Below, piece by piece: positions 56,861-64,000 of a stretch of DNA of 64,000 nt. Source of the stretch: Larix kaempferi (lineage: Eukaryota; Streptophyta; Pinopsida; Pinales; Pinaceae); the NCBI GenBank assembly GCA_027924585.1, contig BSBM01001719.1:31478001-31542000 (forward strand), written 5' to 3'. A program made the position numbers and the translations under genes. The first letter of the stretch is position 1. The number at the start of each line of letters is the position of its first letter. The notes under the pieces were generated by a model that did no database searches, had not been told where the DNA came from, and saw only the letters and a list, made by a program, of their open reading frames with translations.

Positions 56861-59800
56861 TGGTCCTCGTGCACTTGTGTATCTACTGCATTCTTCTTTT
56901 TTGTCTTCATGCAACTATCACATATCTATGGCATCATTCTATACACCATCGTCTATATCATTCGTCTTCTTGCACACACTCGGATCCTTGCTAGATTATA
57001 CTATTCTGTATCTCGATCCTGTTATGCCCCGAATATAATCTTGTATCTTCCACTTAGAATCTCTTTGAACTCACCATCAATCTTACTTCTAATCTCCAAC
57101 TTGCTTCCCTTTTTATACATGGCCTGCATGGATTGTATGTCCACAAGTTGGTTGTGGCATTCCTTATTCCTTGCTTCGCGGATTGTGCTTATGCCACATG
57201 TCATGTTCTACGCCGCTAATGTGTCCTTCCTTTGTGGGTTCTACGAATATATGGTCCTCAATTTGGTTGAATTCCACCCTTACTGTACCATCACTTTTGG
57301 GTCTTGCACACCGTTAATGTTTCAATGCTTTTAAAAAATTTATGCATATGTGATCTTTGACTTGGTAGGACTTTGACCCTTGCAGTACCATCACTTGTGG
57401 TACTTACACACTTGTTGTGTCATTAGTTGTGGATTTTTCTCATATAATAACTTAAACTACTACACCCTTCTCATGACTTGTGCACTTTCAGGACTTGCAT
57501 AACTTGCTCAACCATCTCTTGTTCCATGCTGCTTGTGCACTCCACTTGACTTACTTGTACACACTAGAGTGTTCTCTTGAGTTGCTTGGGCACACTAGAC
57601 TTTGTCCCATGTATTCTTTGGATTTCTTGCACACTCTTCATTCTTCTGTCCAACCAACCCTTTAGCTTGTTCCTTGAAGTACTATGACTAGATGGACTTG
57701 TGACCTGCTCAAGTACATGTGCCTTATGTACTTATTCAAAATGGATATGCATGGTGTACTCCTCGACACACTTCTTCATATTGGATGCAACTTCTATATA
57801 TACTTCTTCACATTGGCATCCATATCCTTCACCATATTCCTTGTGCATATACTTCTTCAATGTGGCTTTACTATACTTATTCAAGCTGGCATGGGAATGA
57901 TGAATCCACTTGACTTTAGTTGACATCAATAATCAAACTGAATCAGTTGACATCCTCTTGGACATTAGTTGACATCAATGAAAACCAAAGTTCAACACCA
58001 AGTATATGCATGACTATAGATAAATACTCAAGTAGACGCACTTGGTCATATGTATCGTCATCTCTTCTAATTGTGTAGCCTTGTGTGAAAACACTATGTG
58101 ACATAAAAGTCATTCCTAAATCTGACATAACCAAACTGTTTATTCAGTTTGGTTACAACTAGATATTCTTTCTAGGTGTACTATGTATTCAGTTTGGTTA
58201 TACTTTTAAGTCCCATCTAGGAGTTTTGTGGTTCCTTGAACATTAATAAAGTTATCATATCTTATCTACCATTTTAACTAAATAGCTACTTTAATAGAAA
58301 AATATTTTTTAAAATTCTAAATGCCTACATAAAACGATGCTTCAAGTAATAGATCATTGGTAGTTGACAAGGATGACCAAATTGCATCCATTGTTGAGCA
58401 TAACCCAAGTTCTATTGAAATTCCATAATACACTTCTAGAGGTCATCACATGATGCTAGATAACAATTCAAAATGGTTGTGATAGATGGTTAAGTCAATA
58501 CTGAGATTCCCACAAGCATTGATGAGATACCTCATGGACCCATGATATAGCTAACTTGGGAGCTAAGCACAAGCATGCACACTTCCTCATCAATGCGGCT
58601 GATGATATAGCTAACTTAATGTCTAGTTTTCATTTCCGGAATTTGCCAAAACATGAGTATTGCTCTCAACATATTGTCTGAATGTTGGAATTCTATGTTA
58701 AAAATTGAAAATGTAATTTTGAAACATATCAAGCAACAATAAAATCAGTGGTTCTCCAAATGTTTGATATCATAGTTTGTAGAAATTTATGTTGTTGTAC
58801 TCTAAGAAGTACGTCCGAAGTGTTAATACTACATGAAGGTATTATCACACCTAACAACTTGTCTGGAGAGATTTTTTATTATACTTATGGTGAAGACATA
58901 CTTATTATGATTATGGTGAAGACATACAAGAAGGGACCGATTTGCAGATTTACCATAGGCGAATTGTGTTATTTTTAGAGAAGCTCTCATTTGTGTTTTC
59001 CAAATATCTACTTGTATACCTCTAAACTGCTCCTGAAGGGGCAAACTTTCATTCCATGCATCTCTATTGGAATGATTATATTTATAAATTATGATCATCA
59101 AACTCACGTATTATACTAACATAATTGATAGAAATGGAAGAAAGTTGAATCCTTTTACATGTTAGTTACTACTATATTGAGGATTGAAGCTACAAAGCAT
59201 GACAATGGGAAGCTGAGTAATCCTTCAATTTTTAGGAGGGATATGCAAAGCAAGTATGGAAGGATTTTGTGATGGAGGAGTAGAATGTTTGGGAGACAAC
59301 TTCAAATCCCAGTATGGAATTATTGATTAATTCTAGGAATGCAATTGATGGAAGCATTGAAAATACCAAAGGTAAGTTTGCTTCCAAAGGATTCTCTCAA
59401 AAATAGGATGCTGACCTTCATGAGAATTTTTCTCTAGTTTCCAAAGGATTTAAGGTGCATGGATGGGATACTCATATTTGCAAGATGATGAAGGCCCTTA
59501 ATAATCCAATGCATGTAACACTAGCTTGCTATTTCAGGGTTGATGTTTTTTTACTCAATTTGGACTTTCTTGGAGTTGTGTAGATTTTACTTTTTGGTTT
59601 TTTGATACACTCATTTGGGTCCTCTATGTAGATGAGTTTACCATTGTAGGAAGTTCTAAACATCTCATGTTGTGGTATGAGAAGAAAAAGGCCTGTGATT
59701 TTGACATGAAGGACATTAGAGTTTGGTAGGTTGTTGATGCAGGATTCCTTGAACAAAGGAAGTACACCTTGAATGCTCTAAATAGATTTCAAAGTACGGA

Positions 59801-61002
59801 GGGGAGAATTAGTCCTAGTATACATTCCTTCATATTCACAAGTGGTCAAAATTATGATGAATCTAGTAATATAGGATATAGTATCTTGGTTTGATGGAGA
59901 ACATGTTCTTGAAAAAAAGAAAGTGTTAGTTTTTTTGTTTCTTTGAACTTCTTCTAAATTCATGTTTGTTTGGATGAACACTTCATGCATGAGCTCTTAA
60001 TTATTCTTCGAGTTGTTGAATGGCCATGAGAAAATATCTCTAATTGGAGAGAGGGAAAACTTGCTGCATAACAAATATGTGGAGTTGGTGAGTTGGCACT
60101 TGTGGGAAGGTGCTTAGTTAATTGGCACATTAACAATAACCTAATAATTTTTTTTAAAGGAAGAATCAAGGGACAAATAAAATATGTTTGATGATGGTAT
60201 CTTGTTGGTACAAATTACAGATTCTGCTAAAATTAATCGAGCTTGATTTAGGTGTTAAACAATGATGTTTAATAGCTTGATTTGCATATCCAAAAAATTT
60301 TATATAAAAACACACGACGGAAATAAAATGATGCACACACATAAAATGAAATTCCAAGCATAATTATGTTGATGGGATGAAATGACCAGGAGTCAACACT
60401 AGGGGTTCTCCCCAATGAATAATCCCAATTAGACTCTCCATTTTTTGGATTAGGGAACCCGTTCGGTTTATGGTCCGGCTACTGTGTAAGATATTCTTTA
60501 GAAAAGAGATTGTCGGTAGCAGCTCAACCCACCATTTAGGATTTTATAAAAATAAATGTTCAATTATTTAAACCAATAATCATTCTAACTTACCTACATT
60601 AGCCACATCGATGTGAAAAGGGTTTGAAGAGGCCTTATAAAGTGATGCACATGTTCTTACCTCTTGTCTTACCACCCCTCCTCCTCCGAATCAGAATGGT
60701 GAGTAACTTAACCTAGATGCAGCCTTAACTAACCTAACCTATCTTGGGAATGAAAGTAACAAGGATGAGCAATGAAATAATGGTTGTACATCCGCATTCA
60801 AAAAATTAGTTAGATATTTTAAGAATGCATAAAAAAAACCATCAGAATGGTAGCATAAAAATAAGAATAGTCTTATAAATTACGCCGTTCTGATTTCACA
60901 ACTCACATACATTAAAAAGAACATGAATAGTAATGAAATAAGAAATAGAGCGATCTATATGAATAATCTATTCATGAAATCTAAAACAATCGTACCATTC
61001 AT
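56861..61002. repeat. Spacer S, third copy (unassigned repeat DNA)
   Basis: Duplicate of 18152-22296 with scattered point changes. It has the same hairpin (near 58128-58155) and GTTGACATC repeats and no intact gene. It includes a copia RT remnant (59361-59894). Confidence 0.65.
59361..59894 (+). pseudogene. Ty1/copia reverse transcriptase remnant (copy 3)
   Basis: Same remnant as at 4459-4992 and 20652-21185, with identical frame breaks. Confidence 0.6.
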
Positions 61003-63548
61003 GAGTCTGACCTATTTCGAAAAACAAATTAAATTGATGAGAATGTGATGGATAGTTTCAACGAAGTTCCGTAAGTGGGGCCACACCTTTTCGATGATGT
61101 TTCTTGAGTTGTCCATTGGCATTATTTCATGAGTTGGCCATTGGCAATTATTTCATGAGTTGGCCGACACTTTTGGCACTCTTGCTTTAGATTGGCCAAT
61201 ACATATCGGTGAAAACTCCTGAGTTTTAGCCGCTTTCCTTCACTCTTAAAACCAATTTCTTCCCACTGAGAAATAATTAACTAAAAACATGCAATGCCAA
61301 TGGTTGATAAGAGGATGTTGGATTAATTTCGAGGTCTATGTGCTCTTCATGTGTTAATTGGGAAACAATAATGTTAACCTTCATTGATTGATATGGGAAG
61401 CAATAATAATTCTTATTTCAATCTCTGCCTCCTCCTCTCTATACAACTTTGGTCAAAACCCAATCAAGATTCTTGGGGCATGGGAGTTCACACCATCCTT
61501 TGGAGGTATGCATGTGTTAACAATTAAGACCAATAGGAATAGTGGTAGTGGGAGTGTGAATCTGATTTCATGAGAGAGGTCATTCTTTTCACTATCAAAT
61601 CTATTACATTGTCATTGGAGTCATCTTGTTAAATGTGATGTTATGCTTTGCCAAAAATGTACAGACCTTCCTTTAACGTTAAGATCAAATTCACCTTGGA
61701 AGTGGTGAATATTACATTGCACGTTTCTGGTTTTCAAATTGATTCAGGTTGTACATTAAGGGTTACTCCACAGACTCACTTTCTAACCAATCAAATGTGG
61801 TATGATTCCAAGCATTTGGTCGGTCGGTTTCGGTGTGATTTCCTGAGTTTTCCCAACATCTTCAATGAAATACACTAAGTTCCACTGACCGTTTCGGAGC
61901 TATTTTCTGACTTCACTGAAATTTCTTGTGTTTTGGTCAAAGTTTCAAGAATTTCTTAAGTTTTCAGAGACCCGTTTCATATATAAGGGGGCAGAATGGA
62001 GCTCTACAAAGGGATGTGCAAGGTTGCGGGTGCGAGACAACCAAGAGGAGCGAGGTTGGCAGGTGAACCTTTATAATTTTTTGGAGCTATCATTATCGAC
62101 AGAGTTGGGTGGACCGTGCCTCTCAATAAGCCTACAAAAAAGTTAGTTACTCCCCTTGCACATAGAACGTTTAGGAATAGCCAATCTCCGGCCTGTACAT
62201 TGGAAGCATGCACATTGACGAGGTTGATAACAAGTCAGAACCAGAGGTGTAGACACATCCCATTTTATGTACTGATGAGGAGGTCATGTCGAGGGTTTTG
62301 ATGATGCCATGGATAGAGGAAGCATGCTCCAGTGATCCACCCATAACAAGCAGTCAAAGCAGACGCGAGCAGGCAGTACAGGGTGACGTCGGTACAGTTA
62401 ATATCGGAAATGTGAGGAAGGCCTACAGATGTATCAAACCAAAGAAGGGAGGACCATAACTAACAGTAGGAAAAGATATGAAGCTCGAAGAAATCCCAAA
62501 CTACCTGTCAAGAGCACTAATAGGGAGGTTCTGTGGCAAGGTGGTGAGTAGAGAAGCTCTCCAAAACTAGATAGAAGATAATTGGAAATATTTCTTGGGA
62601 TTCCTATCGGATTTTCATGTACTGCCAAAATATTGGTTCCTGATAAAATTGAGAAACAAAGACGACTCTTGAAATTGCTATCTCATGACTAGAGATGGGG
62701 TCTCTTAGGGTTTATTCTGCAAAAATGGAAAGTAGAATTTAACGCCAGGAGAGAGCCCCACAACCTGCAACAGGTTTGGGTAAAATTACGTGGTCTCCCC
62801 ATGGTATTTTGGCAGGAACCATTACTGTTGGAAATTGGAAATAATTTGGGGAGGTTCGTGGCCTTAGAGAAAGACTGGGAAACAAATATAGATCACAGAT
62901 GCTTCAAAACGTTGGTATAATTAAATCTCAAGGAAGGTCTGCTTGACGACATACAAATTGAGCTTTTTGGGAGTTTTTGGGTACAAAGACTAGACTACTG
63001 GAAACTTCCGTTTCGCTATTTCAACTGTAAAAGAGCGGGCCATCAACATAAAGAGTGCACTATCCAAAAGGAGGTTACCTGAACAAGAAAAGTTTGGATT
63101 AGTCAAGAACGAACCTCATCTAGGGTAGAATAAAATATCAAACAAAGTCAGGAGGAAGCAACTGTAATTCCATGTAAAGACAAAAACCCATTATCGACAG
63201 AAAGTTCTTCAAAATAAGGAGAAGGTTTGGGAAAGGAGGAAGTCCTCTAGGATGTAATGCCACATCATGAGTATGAGAGCACATAAAAAGGATGTTCAAG
63301 TGACCTAATAGGACTCAGGACGCAAGATGAGAAGAGTTTCCAACATGCAACAAAAGGTACTCACCAGGCCTTAAAAAGGCTTTAATTTCCAATCAACTTG
63401 TCTTTCAATTTTCAGAGAAAGGTGATATAGACTCCTTCGTTGATATGATAGAAATGTTAGTCAAAGGAGAGAGTATGAGCTTAGATAATAAAAAAACCTC
63501 TTATAGAAACATCAACTAGGGGTCTAGTGCTCAACACTATTGTAAAAC
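61003..63548 (+). mobile_element. LINE L1d, 5' part (duplicate of L1b), interrupted
   Basis: Matches 22297-24840: 5' region with tandem repeat (about 61100-61170), ORF1 remnant and the beginning of the ORF1-ORF2 interval. It is interrupted at 63549 by an inverted LTR inserted after ATTGTAAAAC, at the place corresponding to 24840. ORF2 would lie beyond the window. Confidence 0.82.
62265..63548 (+). pseudogene. LINE ORF1 remnant, L1d
   Basis: DUF4283-like core (FLGFLSDFHVLPKYWF, FILQKWKVEFNAR, VWVKLRGLPMVFWQEPLLLEIGNNLG) and the zinc knuckle remnant RYFNCKRAGHQHKEC near 63020. Stops are shared with L1b. Confidence 0.7.
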
Positions 63549-64000
63549 TGTAGCTAGGGTTTTACCCCTAGCTTGTGCCAATGAGCACCTACTAAGGAGA
63601 ATGGACTCCTTAGTAGCAGTTCAATAATGATTAAATGATTAAGCTAAAACAACAATTAACAAACTACTTTAAACATTGCATGAGACATAAATGAAAGATG
63701 TAAAAAATGGTTTTATATTAATGTTACCTTGAGTGTCAAGGTTGATGAAGCCCTTTGCAGTGTCCAAGAGGATGCTCCAAGCTTCAGAATGCTCCTTTCT
63801 CCTTCTCCAATGTTGGGGATGGGCCAAAGGTGGCTCTCAAGGTGAAAATAGTTCAAAGGTGAACTAGGGTTTCGAGAGAGATTTTGGCAGAGTAAGGGTG
63901 CTTGTGATTGTGGATATGGAATAAGGGATCTCCATCACCTATTTATAGTTTTTTGGTGGTGGAGTGCTGACCCATGGTTTTAGGAAACACATGGTTTTGT
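63549..64000 (-). repeat. Inverted 3' LTR (partial) of the element P family
   Basis: The reverse complement matches 1263 back to about 815, including the LTR end TAGCTACA (here TGTAGCTA at 63549) and the TATA box (about 63941-63948). The left flank AAAAC (63544-63548) is the likely target duplication. Read on the minus strand, the LTR 3' terminus faces the LINE, so this is a 3' LTR or solo LTR of an element beyond the window edge. Small indels and substitutions show it is a different copy from the one at 539-1263. Confidence 0.82.

Larger units (their letters stand above)
43890..63548 (+). repeat. Large composite duplicon, copy D2
   Basis: Second copy of the block at 5231-24840, with the same element order, orientation, junctions and target duplications. 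Point differences are scattered along its length and a few small deletions distinguish the copies (118 bp missing at 5473 in D1; about 48 bp missing near 51427 in D2). It is interrupted at 63549 by an inverted LTR. Homology upstream of 43890 continues into R4, which D1 lacks because of its left junction. Confidence 0.9.

Overview
This window is plant nuclear DNA made almost entirely of transposable elements. I find no host protein gene, tRNA, rRNA or CRISPR array. Several features point to a seed plant with a large genome: chromodomain Ty3/gypsy and Ty1/copia elements primed by initiator-methionine tRNA, L1-type LINEs carrying an RNase H domain, very long LTRs (1.6-1.9 kb) and many old decayed nested copies. 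A gymnosperm such as a conifer is the best guess, but that is inference; no species marker is present.

Layout. 1-1263 is the 3' end of an LTR element (plus strand) inserted in the tail of a gypsy copy. 1264-5230 is that gypsy tail, its 3' LTR and a flanking spacer ('S'). 5231-24840 is a composite block: LTR fragment (R1), 5'-truncated LINE (L1a) carrying a small solo LTR, a truncated minus-strand copia (5' LTR plus gag), a complete gypsy element (12018-18151) with an open 1400-codon gag-pol, spacer S, and the start of a near full-length LINE (L1b, to about 29410). 29437-32690 is the leader and 1.93-kb LTR (R2) of a minus-strand LTR element. 32691-34508 is unassigned. 34509-36579 is the 3' end of a related minus-strand element (R3 LTR, chromodomain remnant). 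36580-39385 is a further minus-strand gypsy (1.6-kb LTR, chromodomain, integrase). 39826-41720 is a truncated third LINE 5' end, and 41721-44746 is R leader plus LTR again (R4). From 43890 to 63548 the whole composite block of 5231-24840 is repeated in the same order and orientation, about 38.7 kb away. 63549-64000 is an inverted LTR of the same family as the one at 539-1263.

The central observation is that block repetition. All three copies of the gypsy 3' end (1958, 18151, 56860) are followed by the same TGGTC target duplication, and both complete 5' ends are preceded by it. The three are therefore descendants of one insertion, copied by large tandem segmental duplication, not separate transpositions. 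Junctions with short microhomology and a templated 23-bp duplication suggest that deletions between units were healed by end joining. A collapsed or mis-joined assembly is the main alternative and must be excluded with long reads.

The only long open reading frame is gag-pol of gypsy copy 1. Its second copy has four extra in-frame stops, and all three copies share a stop just before the chromodomain. Everything else is pseudogenic.
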